Below, one piece after another: positions 25,354 to 33,778 of a stretch of 64,000 bases of DNA (its first letter is position 1; each line of letters begins with the position of its first letter). The translations under genes and the position numbers were made by a program. The stretch comes from an uncultured Chloroflexales bacterium (GTDB lineage: Bacteria; Chloroflexota; Chloroflexia; Chloroflexales; Chloroflexaceae). The stretch spans positions 134,720 to 198,719 of the forward strand of contig CALGUG010000057.1 in NCBI GenBank assembly GCA_937902315.1, written 5' to 3'. The notes under the pieces are model-generated. The model was not told the DNA's origin and made no database searches. It saw nothing but the letters and a program-made list of their open reading frames with translations.

Positions 25354-26097
25354 ATGGAAATTCTTACTCTTACTGCAAATCTAGACGCGCTGGCGTATGT
25401 CAGCGCTTTTATCACCGCAGGCGCTGAACGTTCTGGCCTTGATGAGCGCGCAACGTGGCAAGTACAACTTGCGGTCGATGAGGCTGCAACTAATATTGTT
25501 CAGCATGCCTATGCAGGAACGGAGCCCGGGACCTTCACGATCACTTGGGAGGTTCAGGATAACCGTTTTATCGTGACTCTGCGAGATCATGGACGTTCTT
25601 TTGATCCTCAAGAAGTCCCAACGCCAGATATCATGTCGCCGCTTGAAGAGCGTCAAGTTGGCGGTCTTGGTATTTATTTAATGACGCGCCTGATGGATGA
25701 GGTGCGTTTTGATTTTGATCCGCAAGAAGGCAACTTCCTGACTATGGTGAAATATATTACAGCACCAACTCGTGACGATGTTGTGGTCATGCCGCTCTCT
25801 GGGCGGGTCGACGCTGTAACCTCGCCACGTATCAGTGCCGAAGTGCGGGATCATATCGCTTCTGGTGCTCGCTACTTGCTCTTGGATATGAGCGAGGTGA
25901 ATTTCCTCAGTAGTAGCGGTTTACGCGCCCTATTGCTCATTCGTAAGGAATTGATGACGGAGGGTGGCGAATTGCGGCTCTGTTCTCTTCAAGAGCAAGT
26001 ATACGACGTCTTTGTATTAACTGGATTTACACAAGTTTTTGCCATTCATGCGACTCAGGATGAAGCGATAGCCGCTTTTGGGCAGGGGCGTGCGTGA
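25354..26097 (+). CDS. Anti-sigma regulatory HATPase fused to a STAS domain
   Basis: A 247-residue fusion. Residues 1-140 are a GHKL ATPase of the RsbW/SpoIIAB kind: N-box AVDEAATNIVQHAY, G1 DHGRSFDP, G2 GGLGIYLMTRLMDEV. Residues about 145-247 are a STAS domain with phospho-acceptor motif LSSSGLRALL. The fusion places kinase and possible substrate on one chain. The first codon is ATG at 25354, with a TTG just before it as alternative. The stop overlaps the next start by 4 bp (GTGA), so the genes are translationally coupled. Confidence 0.92.
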   Translation: MEILTLTANLDALAYVSAFITAGAERSGLDERATWQVQLAVDEAATNIVQHAYAGTEPGTFTITWEVQDNRFIVTLRDHGRSFDPQEVPTPDIMSPLEERQVGGLGIYLMTRLMDEVRFDFDPQEGNFLTMVKYITAPTRDDVVVMPLSGRVDAVTSPRISAEVRDHIASGARYLLLDMSEVNFLSSSGLRALLLIRKELMTEGGELRLCSLQEQVYDVFVLTGFTQVFAIHATQDEAIAAFGQGRA

Positions 26098-29000
26098 AAC
26101 GTGAACAGGCACTGATTGGGTACTGTTTGCTGGTAGGGGCGATCGGTTGGATCTGGCTTATTGCCGTTAGCGCCGCCTTTACCGCTTGGCCTGCTCTGCT
26201 CTTGTTTGGCCTCTTAGCGCTGCTGATCGACTTTTTTGGCTTCCGACTCCCCCCCGCAGATCCGCATAGCCTCGCCGGTGTGGTGCTGGTCACCATGGCC
26301 GTAGCGGTTAATCCAGAGAGTGCCGCTCTGGTAGCAGCACTTGAAGGCTTATTTTTTGGTATTCTACTGCCTTTTATCTATAATCGACCGCGTAGCTTTT
26401 ATGGAATCGTAGCGCGTCCACTGTTGCGTAGCGGCCTGCGAGGATCGACGATCCTTTTGGCGGCCACTATAGCGCGCTGGATCAGCGGCGGCCCTGAACC
26501 GAATGCGATCATCTTGATCGCAAGCATTATGCTCTGTTATGCTGTGATCATGCAGACAGGGCGCGCCATTCGCGAATATCTGCAGGGCGGTTTGAGCGGC
26601 GTTCAAACCTGGTGGCATACCGCCTGGTTCTCCTCGTTGGCGGTCGAGATCGCCCCTATGCCGGCTGCCGCGTTGGGTGCTGCGATCTATAACCAGCTCG
26701 GTACGCTCTACTTTGCGCTGTTTGCGGTCTGTTTGTTAGCTGCTAGCTTCTCGGTGCGGCGGGCCGCGCTCAGCTTGCAGGTTCAGCGTCGCTCGGTGAG
26801 CGAACTGGCCTTGCTGAACGAAGTCAGCCGCGCCATTATTCGGAGCGAGCTTGATGTCGACGCGCTCTGCGATCTGATCTATCGCGAGGCCAGCAAGATC
26901 GTCGATACCTCGTCGTTCCACTTGGGCCTCTTCGATGGCGATATGTACACCTTGGTGGTGCGCATTCAAGATCGTGTGCGTATGCCGCGCCTAACGGTGC
27001 GCCTCGAATCGCGCGATGGAATCGTCGGCTGGCTCAGAACGACGGGCCGTGCACTCTTGGTGCAAGACTTCCTCGAAGAGATGGATCGCCTGCCCGCCCG
27101 TCCCAGCTATCAGAGCGACCATCCGCCTCGTGCGGGCATCTATGTACCGCTGATCGCGGGCGATGCTGTAATCGGCAGTATCTCGATTCAGAGCTACCGC
27201 CCGGCGGCTTTTAATGCCGATGACTTGCGCCTCTTGTCGTTGATCGCCGACCAAGCGGCGGTCGCGATCGCACGCGCGCGGGCCTTCGCCGACGCCAATA
27301 AACGCGCCGTTCAGCTGCAAGCCATTCAAGCTGTAAGCGAACGCATCACGGCGATCTTAAACCTCGATGAATTATTGCCCTCGATCGCGCGCCTGATCAA
27401 CGAATATTTTGGCTATCAGCCTGTTCACGTCTTTATGGTCGATGAAGAGCGCAAGCGGGTCTTGTTCCGCGCCTCGACGGCGACCGATGTGAGTATGGCC
27501 GATATGCGCTCGCTTTCGATAGCGATGGGCGAGGGAGTGGTGGGCACAGCCGCCCAGACCGCCAGCCCGGTGCTGGTCGACGATATGCGCAACGATCCCA
27601 AGTATCGCAATCTCGAGTCGCAGACGCGCTCGGAGCTGGCTGTGCCTTTGCGAGTCGGCGAGCAGATCATCGGTGTGCTTGATGTGCAGAGCGACCGTGT
27701 CAACGATTTCGGCCCCGACGATCTGTTTGTGATTCGCACTTTGGCCGACCAAATCGCGATCGCGATCGATAGCGCCAACTCCTATACCGCACAGCAGGAG
27801 GAGGCTTGGACCTTAAACGCGCTGTTGCAGATCACGGCCAATGTCGCCAGCGCCAATAGTTTGGAAGAGCTTTTGCCGACTATGGTGCGTCTGCCTCCGC
27901 TTTTGTTCGGCTGCTCGCGCTGTAGCGTGTTGCTGTGGGACCGCAATCGCAATCTCTTCACACCCATGGCGATCTATGGTCTGCCGAGACACGAGCGAGA
28001 GGCTTTGATCAATCACCCGCTTGAACTGCAGGCGGCGCCTTGGTTAGCTGAGGTAGCTCAGGCCGCTGCGCCTATGGCCCCTATGATTTTGAACCAAGCC
28101 CAGCAGCGTAGAGAAGAGCTTTCAAGCGAACTACAGCGTTTGATTTTGCCGGGTACGCTGTTGGTGATGCCGCTCTATGCGCGTGTTAACCTTTTGGGCT
28201 TGATGCTGCTCGATTTCGATGCGCCCGATAAGCAATTCGGGGCGCGCCAACGGGCGCTCTATTTGGGCACGGCGAATCAGATGGCGAGCGCGCTCGAGAA
28301 CGCCTTGTTGGCGCGCGAGGCCGAGGCAGCCGCACGTTTGGAACAAGAGCTGCAAGTGGCGCGCGAGATCCAAACCGCGCTGCTGCCCAGCCATTCGCCC
28401 CAAATCAAGGGTTGGGAGATTGTGGCCGATTGGCGTTCGGCCCGTTTGGTGGGCGGCGACTTCTACGATTTTTGGCAGGTGCTCGACGGGGCCGAGGCGA
28501 TCGCTCCTATGCCAGACGGCGATAGCAAAGATGCCCAACGGCTTGGCTTTGTAATCGCCGATGTCAGCGATAAGGGCGTGCCTGCTGCGATGTTTATGGC
28601 TTTGTCGCGTTCGCTGGTGCGCGCGGCTGCACTCGATGGCTCGACGCCCGCCTTTGCGCTTGAGCGCGCCAACCGCTGGATCACGCGCGACAGCGAGTCG
28701 GGCATGTTTGTGACGCTCTTTTATGGCGTGCTCGATACGAGCTTGGGCAAGCTGCGTTACTCTTGTGCGGGCCATAACCCACCCTTGCTCTATCGCCCGA
28801 GCGAAGATAGCTTTTTGGAATTGAAGACATCTGGCATCGCGATGGGCGTGTTAGAGGAGGTTCAGCTCGGCGAGGCGGAGGTTGTGCTTGAGGTAGGAGA
28901 CTGTTTGGTCTGTTACACTGACGGTGTTACCGAAGCCATTAATTTGAATGAGGAGCAGTTTGGGGTTCAACGTTTACGCGATGTGATACGTAAGCATCAT

Positions 29001-29117
29001 CAGTTGAGCGCAAAGCAGCTTCAAGATGCGATCGCCGAGGCTGTAACCAGTTTTACCAGTGGTCAACCACCGTTTGACGATATTACCTTGCTGGTGATCA
29101 AACGGGTGGCTTCATAA
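26094..29117 (+). CDS. Membrane-anchored GAF-GAF-GAF-SpoIIE serine phosphatase
   Basis: A 1007-residue signalling protein. Residues 1-230 are seven or eight hydrophobic helices (an input or MASE-like domain). Three GAF-type domains lie at about 252-402, 420-562 and 580-738. Residues 750-1006 are a PP2C-type SpoIIE/RsbU phosphatase domain: VAREIQTALLPS linker, GGDFYDFW and IADVSDKGVPAAMF with metal-binding aspartates, SCAGHNPPLL, and CYTDGVTEA. It should dephosphorylate STAS proteins such as those encoded by the two preceding genes. The GTG start overlaps the previous gene. Confidence 0.93.
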   Translation: MKREQALIGYCLLVGAIGWIWLIAVSAAFTAWPALLLFGLLALLIDFFGFRLPPADPHSLAGVVLVTMAVAVNPESAALVAALEGLFFGILLPFIYNRPRSFYGIVARPLLRSGLRGSTILLAATIARWISGGPEPNAIILIASIMLCYAVIMQTGRAIREYLQGGLSGVQTWWHTAWFSSLAVEIAPMPAAALGAAIYNQLGTLYFALFAVCLLAASFSVRRAALSLQVQRRSVSELALLNEVSRAIIRSELDVDALCDLIYREASKIVDTSSFHLGLFDGDMYTLVVRIQDRVRMPRLTVRLESRDGIVGWLRTTGRALLVQDFLEEMDRLPARPSYQSDHPPRAGIYVPLIAGDAVIGSISIQSYRPAAFNADDLRLLSLIADQAAVAIARARAFADANKRAVQLQAIQAVSERITAILNLDELLPSIARLINEYFGYQPVHVFMVDEERKRVLFRASTATDVSMADMRSLSIAMGEGVVGTAAQTASPVLVDDMRNDPKYRNLESQTRSELAVPLRVGEQIIGVLDVQSDRVNDFGPDDLFVIRTLADQIAIAIDSANSYTAQQEEAWTLNALLQITANVASANSLEELLPTMVRLPPLLFGCSRCSVLLWDRNRNLFTPMAIYGLPRHEREALINHPLELQAAPWLAEVAQAAAPMAPMILNQAQQRREELSSELQRLILPGTLLVMPLYARVNLLGLMLLDFDAPDKQFGARQRALYLGTANQMASALENALLAREAEAAARLEQELQVAREIQTALLPSHSPQIKGWEIVADWRSARLVGGDFYDFWQVLDGAEAIAPMPDGDSKDAQRLGFVIADVSDKGVPAAMFMALSRSLVRAAALDGSTPAFALERANRWITRDSESGMFVTLFYGVLDTSLGKLRYSCAGHNPPLLYRPSEDSFLELKTSGIAMGVLEEVQLGEAEVVLEVGDCLVCYTDGVTEAINLNEEQFGVQRLRDVIRKHHQLSAKQLQDAIAEAVTSFTSGQPPFDDITLLVIKRVAS

Positions 29118-29162
29118 GCCAGCGAGGATTTCTCCCCCCTCTCGCTGACCCTGTTTCATATC

Positions 29163-29262
29163 ATACCAAATCCGCTTGTTGAGATCAGTATTCTGGCTAA
29201 GAACCTTGTTGGGTTAAAGCCCTGGCCGCTAGAGCTGTGAAGAAAACAAGCGGATATGCCAT
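29163..29262. repeat. 100-bp element with imperfect 18-bp inverted ends
   Basis: ATACCAAATCCGCTTGTT at the left matches the complement of the right end (29245-29262) at 15 of 18 positions. Inside is GGGTTAAAGCCCTGGCCGC, also seen near 50130. It looks like a short derivative of the dispersed family. Confidence 0.6.
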
Positions 29263-29267
29263 AAGAA

Positions 29268-29301
29268 CGAGGTTTGGCAGTTATATTTCTGCCAAACCTC
29301 G
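29268..29301. terminator. Bidirectional hairpin between convergent signalling genes
   Basis: CGAGGTTTGGCAG and its exact complement, loop TTATATTT, between the SpoIIE gene and the PAS-STAS gene. Confidence 0.65.
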
Positions 29302-29308
29302 AGTGTTG

Positions 29309-30184
29309 TTAGACATCGTCTGGAATAATTTTCGCCCCTGATTGGATTGCATACACAATTCCTTCTTGTAGGGTGCTGCGCGTCACGATCATACTCAAGT
29401 CAACATCAAGCGCGACTAAGGTTTGTGCGATCTGGGGCTGAACACCTGTCAAGACGACTTGTGCGCCTAACAAGGCAGTGGCGCGGGCCGTTTGAATCAA
29501 GGCATTGGCGATCAGGGTATCGACCATCTGAACGCCAGTGATGTCGATAATGACGATCTCGGCCTGATTATTCGAAACACCCTCTAAGAGCACCTCCATG
29601 ATCTGGCGCGAGCGCTCCTGATCGATGTGGCCGATCAAAGGCATAATGATCACGTTGTCGGCTAGGGGGATCAGCGGGGTGGCGAGTTCGCGCAAGGTTT
29701 CGGATTGGCGCATCAGAAGTTCATTTTGGCGCCGAAGTTCATCTTCATGCTCTTTACGCTCGGTAATATCGCGAGCCGCCGCATAGATTAACCCTTGCTC
29801 GGTATCGGCGTTCGATAACCACTCGATCCAACGATATCGGCCATCTTTACAGCGATAGCGGTTGGTAAACGAGATCACTTTATGGCCTTGGTTAAGCAGT
29901 TTAGCCGCTTCTATAGTACCCTCAACATCATCGGGATGTACGAACGAGAGAAATGGTTGCGCGCGAAGCTCCTCTTTTGTGTAGCCGGTTACTCGCTCCC
30001 ACATCGGGTTGAGTAGCTGGAAGTAACCCGTATCGAGCGTGGCTGTACAAAGCATATCGAGCGCAAGATCAAAGAAGCGCGTTGCGTCTGCTTGTGACTG
30101 TATCGGCTCATCATTTGAATTTTGGGGTGGTGTCACTGCTGGTTCGTCGCTGTCTGATGAAGGGTTATTGATTTCTTCATCCAT
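29309..30184 (-). CDS. PAS-STAS protein, RsbR-like
   Basis: A 291-residue protein. ATG at 30184 has AGGAGG nine bases away. The longer open frame has none. Residues 1-32 are acidic and flexible. A PAS domain with PAC segment spans about 35-155 (FFDLALDMLCTATLDTGYFQLLNPMWERVTGY, RYRCKDGRYRWIEWLS, YAAARDITERKEHEDEL). After a coiled linker comes a C-terminal STAS domain (VIIMPLIGHIDQERSRQIMEVLLEG, GVQMVDTLIANALI) with a threonine at the RsbR/RsbS phospho-site. Such proteins build stressosomes or act as sensors in partner switching. It is convergent with the SpoIIE phosphatase. Confidence 0.9.
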   Translation of the reverse strand: MDEEINNPSSDSDEPAVTPPQNSNDEPIQSQADATRFFDLALDMLCTATLDTGYFQLLNPMWERVTGYTKEELRAQPFLSFVHPDDVEGTIEAAKLLNQGHKVISFTNRYRCKDGRYRWIEWLSNADTEQGLIYAAARDITERKEHEDELRRQNELLMRQSETLRELATPLIPLADNVIIMPLIGHIDQERSRQIMEVLLEGVSNNQAEIVIIDITGVQMVDTLIANALIQTARATALLGAQVVLTGVQPQIAQTLVALDVDLSMIVTRSTLQEGIVYAIQSGAKIIPDDV

Positions 30185-30272
30185 TTGGAAGAGCCTCCTA
30201 TCCCGGACAACTAGCAAGTAATTATGGAATGTATACCGTTGAAAAGGGACTATAGATACATAAGGAAATGGC

Positions 30273-30316
30273 TTGAGAAGAGGAGGCGTGTCTGTTCACA
30301 TATCTCCTCTTCTCAA
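30273..30316 (-). terminator. Hairpin after the SDR gene
   Basis: TTGAGAAGAGGAG and its exact complement are 18 bases apart, downstream of the minus-strand SDR stop. Confidence 0.6.
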
Positions 30317-30354
30317 ACCATTGTGAATCGGCTGTTAAGAGCTGTATTTCAGCA

Positions 30355-31125
30355 TTATTGGCGGAAGATCCAACCGCCATCGACGGGGATGGTTGCGCCC
30401 GTCACAAATGCGTCGAACGGGTCGCTGGCACAGAGCGCCAGAATCAGATTGGCGACGACTTCGGGCTTGCCGATGCGCTTAACAAGGTGGAAGGTCTCGG
30501 CTAGATATTTCACCGTGGCAGGGTCGCCTCCGTTGGCGAAACCGTCGAAGGTTTCGGAATAGACCGAGCCGGGTGCGATGCCATTGATAATGATGCCTTG
30601 GCTGCTGTATTCTTGGGCTGCGGTCTCGATCAGGCTTTCGAGAGCACGCTTGGAGGCACCGTAAGCGCCCAGCCCTGCAAACGAGCGTTTGCCGATGGCC
30701 GAGCTCACGTGGAAGATATAACCGCCGCTGCCCTGAGCTTGAAACTGTTTGACTTGCTCGCGGGTCATTACAAACATCGAATTCAGGTTGAGCGCGATAA
30801 CCTGCTGCCACTCATCGAGGCTATATTCGGCCATTGGCTTGACCGGACCCGTGATGCCCGGGGTGTTGAGAGCGTAATCGAGACGTCCAAACTCTGCAAC
30901 TGTCTGTTGAACAACACGAATAATATCTTCTTCTTTAGAAACATCTGTTTGACAGAAAGAGACCTCTCCATAACGAGAAAGTTCCTCGGCGATCGCTACA
31001 CCTTCAGCTCGGCGACTTGCGATCATGACCTTCGCACCATCTTGCAAAAAGGCCTGTGCGGTCGCTTTACCGATTCCGCTCGTTCCGCCTATAACGAGTG
31101 CTACTTTCCCTTGTCGTGCGCCCAT
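30355..31125 (-). CDS. SDR family oxidoreductase
   Basis: A 256-residue short-chain dehydrogenase. The nucleotide loop is GGTSGIG and an arginine pair after beta-2 (SRR) favours NADP. The usual NNAG is NTPG. The serine is in HVSSAIG and the YxxxK motif is YGASK. The C-terminus ends IPVDGGWIFRQ. The substrate is unknown. A good AAGGAG SD is present. The altered NNAG may change cofactor pocket packing, but catalytic residues are intact. Confidence 0.88.
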   Translation of the reverse strand: MGARQGKVALVIGGTSGIGKATAQAFLQDGAKVMIASRRAEGVAIAEELSRYGEVSFCQTDVSKEEDIIRVVQQTVAEFGRLDYALNTPGITGPVKPMAEYSLDEWQQVIALNLNSMFVMTREQVKQFQAQGSGGYIFHVSSAIGKRSFAGLGAYGASKRALESLIETAAQEYSSQGIIINGIAPGSVYSETFDGFANGGDPATVKYLAETFHLVKRIGKPEVVANLILALCASDPFDAFVTGATIPVDGGWIFRQ

Positions 31126-31639
31126 GGGTTGCTCCTTGGTTAGAGGTTATGGATTGACAGTTTTCACTAGGTTTTGAGGGTACACAGCTTAGTTTGCCAA
31201 TCTAAAATGTTTGGTGTGTAAATTATTACGGTCTCTAGTATATCATAAATTTACCTGATTTTTATAATATTTATCCATTATAAACTAATTCTCGTATAAA
31301 ATTAATCATGTAAATAATATTTACAAGCTTCATGCGCCTAATCTCCTCTCTTCTTATCGATCATCGATTAACGGTTCAAAAAGCGCATAAGATCGCTTCA
31401 GAACGCTGGAAATAGCCTAAAGCTAGCAATAGGATTTTGCTAGTGAAATTTTTTGACAAAGCGTCAAAATACACACCTAGCCTAATGGTCCTCACTTGTG
31501 CTAGTCCTTGCCTAACGCGCAGCATCAGCTCGAACTGGCTTGCCAACACTAGCCTCGTGCGGAGGGGCTAGATTGATTTAAGCGCCTTTTGTTACAATGG
31601 TGGCGAACGCTTCCAGCCTATCGGCGCAGAGGAGAATCT
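31126..31639. other. AT-rich intergenic region between divergent genes
   Basis: About 510 bp. A consensus TTGACA at 31453 lies inside a small inverted repeat (TTTTGAC/GTCAAAA) but lacks a well-spaced -10. No supported gene or repeat core. Confidence 0.5.
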
Positions 31640-31852
31640 ATGGACCCTAAAGACGAATGGATCGATCAGCTCAGCGAAGCAGAACAGAAGCTTGAAGCCG
31701 CTTACGAGATCTTAGCCGCTTTGCATGAAAGTTTACGCGAAGCTGGTCGGAAGAAAGATTATCAAGCGATCGGTGAAGTGATCGAGCGTTTAGCGCGTTA
31801 TGGTCGCCTTTTTCAAGATATGCGAGAGACCTGGTCTGGAGCAGAGGAGTAG
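31640..31852 (+). CDS. Small helical protein of unknown function
   Basis: A 70-residue acidic, helical, coiled-coil-like protein (MDPKDEWIDQLSEAEQKLEAAYEILAAL at the start, heptad leucines throughout). GAGGAG precedes the ATG. An open frame extends 17 codons upstream without an SD. It is five bases ahead of the ridA-like gene, so it heads a three-gene operon. No family recognised. Confidence 0.7.
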   Translation: MDPKDEWIDQLSEAEQKLEAAYEILAALHESLREAGRKKDYQAIGEVIERLARYGRLFQDMRETWSGAEE

Positions 31853-31857
31853 ATCCT

Positions 31858-32253
31858 ATGGCACCGCGTCGTGTCTATGTTGAAGGCTTGGCTCGTCTGC
31901 CAGCCTTTTGTCATGCCGTTATCGCCAACGATTTTATCTATGTGTCGGGGACGTTAGGGACTCTTCCAAACAGTATGAAGCTGGTTCCGGGTGGCACAGG
32001 CCCCGAGACCACGATCGCTTTGCGCAATATCGAGCAGATCTTGCAGGCCTGTGGCGCCAGTCTTGAAGACTTGGTGAAGGTCAATGTCTTTTTGGCTGAC
32101 ATGTCGACCTACGAAGAGATGAACAGCGCCTATCTCGCAGTGATCGGCAACAACCCGCCCGCTCGGATCACTGTTGGGCGAGCCGATTTGGCTTTGGGCG
32201 CAGCTGTCGAGATCGATGCTGTTGCCTATAAACCCGGCCTCGGAGAGGGATAA
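31858..32253 (+). CDS. RidA family protein (enamine/imine deaminase)
   Basis: A 131-residue member of the YjgF/RidA family. The active-site arginine is Arg103 in PPARITVGRADL, with the glutamate in AAVEIDAVAY following. The family hydrolyses reactive 2-aminoacrylate and related imines and is trimeric. The N-terminus FCHAVIANDFIYVSGTLG is typical. It is tightly packed between the small helical protein and the GNAT gene. Confidence 0.92.
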   Translation: MAPRRVYVEGLARLPAFCHAVIANDFIYVSGTLGTLPNSMKLVPGGTGPETTIALRNIEQILQACGASLEDLVKVNVFLADMSTYEEMNSAYLAVIGNNPPARITVGRADLALGAAVEIDAVAYKPGLGEG

Positions 32254-32259
32254 ATCGTA

Positions 32260-32841
32260 ATGTCCGAACAGGAACAACTTCCTCAGTTGCAGATGCTTTT
32301 CGCCCAAGGGAGACAGATCGATCCGGCTTGGATGCTGCCGCCCGCGGGCTATTCGTTGCGAACCTATCGCCCAGGCGACGAAGCGGGCTTTTACCGCTTG
32401 ATGGCTGGGGCTGGCTGGCCCGGCTGGGATGATCAGCGCCTCGCCCCTTGGAAGGCGCGCATGCTTCCCAAGTGCTGGTTCTTGGTGGTTCACAATGCCA
32501 GCCAAGAGATCGTCGCAAGCGCGATGGGCATCCAAGACCATAGCGATCTGCACCCCTTTGGAGGCGAGCTCGGCTGGGTCGCCTGTGATCCAGCCCATCA
32601 GGGCCAGAAGTTAGGCACTGTGGTTTGCAGTGCGGTGACGGCCCGACTGCTCGAGATCGGCTACGACGATATCCACCTCTATACCGAGGATTGGCGTCTA
32701 GCTGCCCTTAAAACCTATTTGCGTTTAGGCTATCAACCCATGTTGCTCGATCAGAGCTATTATCAGCGCTGGCAGCAGATCTGCCAGAAGCTGAACTGGC
32801 CCTTTACGCCCGAGGCTTGGCCGCAGGTCTCAGCGCGTTGA
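32260..32841 (+). CDS. GNAT family N-acetyltransferase
   Basis: A 193-residue single GNAT domain. The acetyl-CoA pyrophosphate loop is CDPAHQGQKLGTVVCSAV (Q-x-x-x-G type), preceded by GELGWVAC and followed by DDIHLYTEDWRLAALKTYLRLGYQP, the usual motif B. The substrate is not predictable. It is the last gene of the RidA operon and a strong terminator follows. Confidence 0.9.
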   Translation: MSEQEQLPQLQMLFAQGRQIDPAWMLPPAGYSLRTYRPGDEAGFYRLMAGAGWPGWDDQRLAPWKARMLPKCWFLVVHNASQEIVASAMGIQDHSDLHPFGGELGWVACDPAHQGQKLGTVVCSAVTARLLEIGYDDIHLYTEDWRLAALKTYLRLGYQPMLLDQSYYQRWQQICQKLNWPFTPEAWPQVSAR

Positions 32842-32851
32842 GTCTAACAAT

Positions 32852-32897
32852 GAAAGAAGCTCTGCATCAGCATGCAGAGCTTCTTTCGTTTCTGTTT
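32852..32897 (+). terminator. Rho-independent terminator
   Basis: A perfect 16-bp stem (GAAAGAAGCTCTGCAT, loop CAGC), then GTTTCTGTTT. Confidence 0.88.
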
Positions 32898-32980
32898 GCT
32901 TGTAGCGAAATACTTCCCAAATCATCTTGCTGCTTTAAGACTCTGGCGGCCTGCTCTCTTCCCCAAATAAGGCTTGTGGC

Positions 32981-33002
32981 GCGTCCGCCTACGGCTACCA
33001 AC
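32981..33002 (+). repeat. Dispersed-repeat core, plus orientation
   Basis: A perfect 22-bp core with arms CTCTGGCGGC and GGGCTGCTAGCTG in the gap before def. Confidence 0.8.
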
Positions 33003-33081
33003 ATTCTGACCGCCACAAAGGGCTGCTAGCTGCCTGCGCTGCAAGGCCACCTCAAAACACCATAATCAACCGAGTTTCCTA

Positions 33082-33618
33082 TCACTCGCCCTCGTCATCA
33101 TCGGAGCCATAGTAGCGCAGGCTGTTGATATCGAGCAGGTGCTCGGTGAAGAGCACGCCATCGAGATGGTCGATCTCGTGTTGGAGCGCCCAAGCCAGCA
33201 GGCCAGTAGCTTTGCGAATGCGCTGCTTTTTGCCCTTCAGATCGTAATAATCGACTGTGACCCAGGTGGCACGCTCGATCTCGCCATACCAACCCGGTAG
33301 GCTGAGGCAGCCATCCATAATCCGTTCGCGCTCGGGGCTGATCTTCACGATGCTCGGGTTGATCAAAACATAGCGATCCTCGTTTTCGGGGCCAGCTTCG
33401 GCTTGTTCGTCGCGTTTGATCCCGATCACGGCGATGCGTTGTAACAGGCCGATCTGTGGGGCGGCAAGGCCGACTCCGTTGGCTGCGTGCATGGTCTCAA
33501 ACATATCTTCGATCAATGTCGCAAGCTTCGGATTTGGCAGCTTAACGGGGTGGCTGCGCGTTTTCAGAATCTTCTTTTCTTCGGGCTTATCGATCCGCAA
33601 GATCCGACGGATTGCCAT
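33082..33618 (-). CDS. def: Peptide deformylase
   Basis: A 178-residue enzyme with all three deformylase motifs: GVGLAAPQIG (48-57), DGCLSLPGW with metal ligand Cys104 (Asp for the common Glu in EGCLS), and QHEIDHLDG with His147, Glu148 and His151. It removes formyl groups from nascent proteins. A strong AAGGAGG SD is present. The acidic C-terminal tail (YYGSDDDEGE) is slightly longer than usual. Confidence 0.97.
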   Translation of the reverse strand: MAIRRILRIDKPEEKKILKTRSHPVKLPNPKLATLIEDMFETMHAANGVGLAAPQIGLLQRIAVIGIKRDEQAEAGPENEDRYVLINPSIVKISPERERIMDGCLSLPGWYGEIERATWVTVDYYDLKGKKQRIRKATGLLAWALQHEIDHLDGVLFTEHLLDINSLRYYGSDDDEGE

Positions 33619-33722
33619 AGTTCCTCCTTGGAATCGTTGGATTATGCTTTGCTGGTCCTAAAGCTATAAAACTTTGTTATTGTAGCATGGAAATGAACAA
33701 ATGTTCGTGGTGGAATGAGGCG

Positions 33723-33731
33723 TGGTATAAT
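33723..33731 (+). promoter_or_regulatory. Extended -10 promoter of the CpXC gene
   Basis: TGGTATAAT, exact extended -10, 48 bases before the chosen start. Confidence 0.6.
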
Positions 33732-33778
33732 AGATTTTAAGATCTTTTTTTTGCGAAACCACTTCCAGAGGAATGCAT

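Noticed and set aside
28131..28775. 214-codon minus-strand ORF inside the SpoIIE gene
   Set aside because: Antisense shadow of a clearly conserved phosphatase domain.
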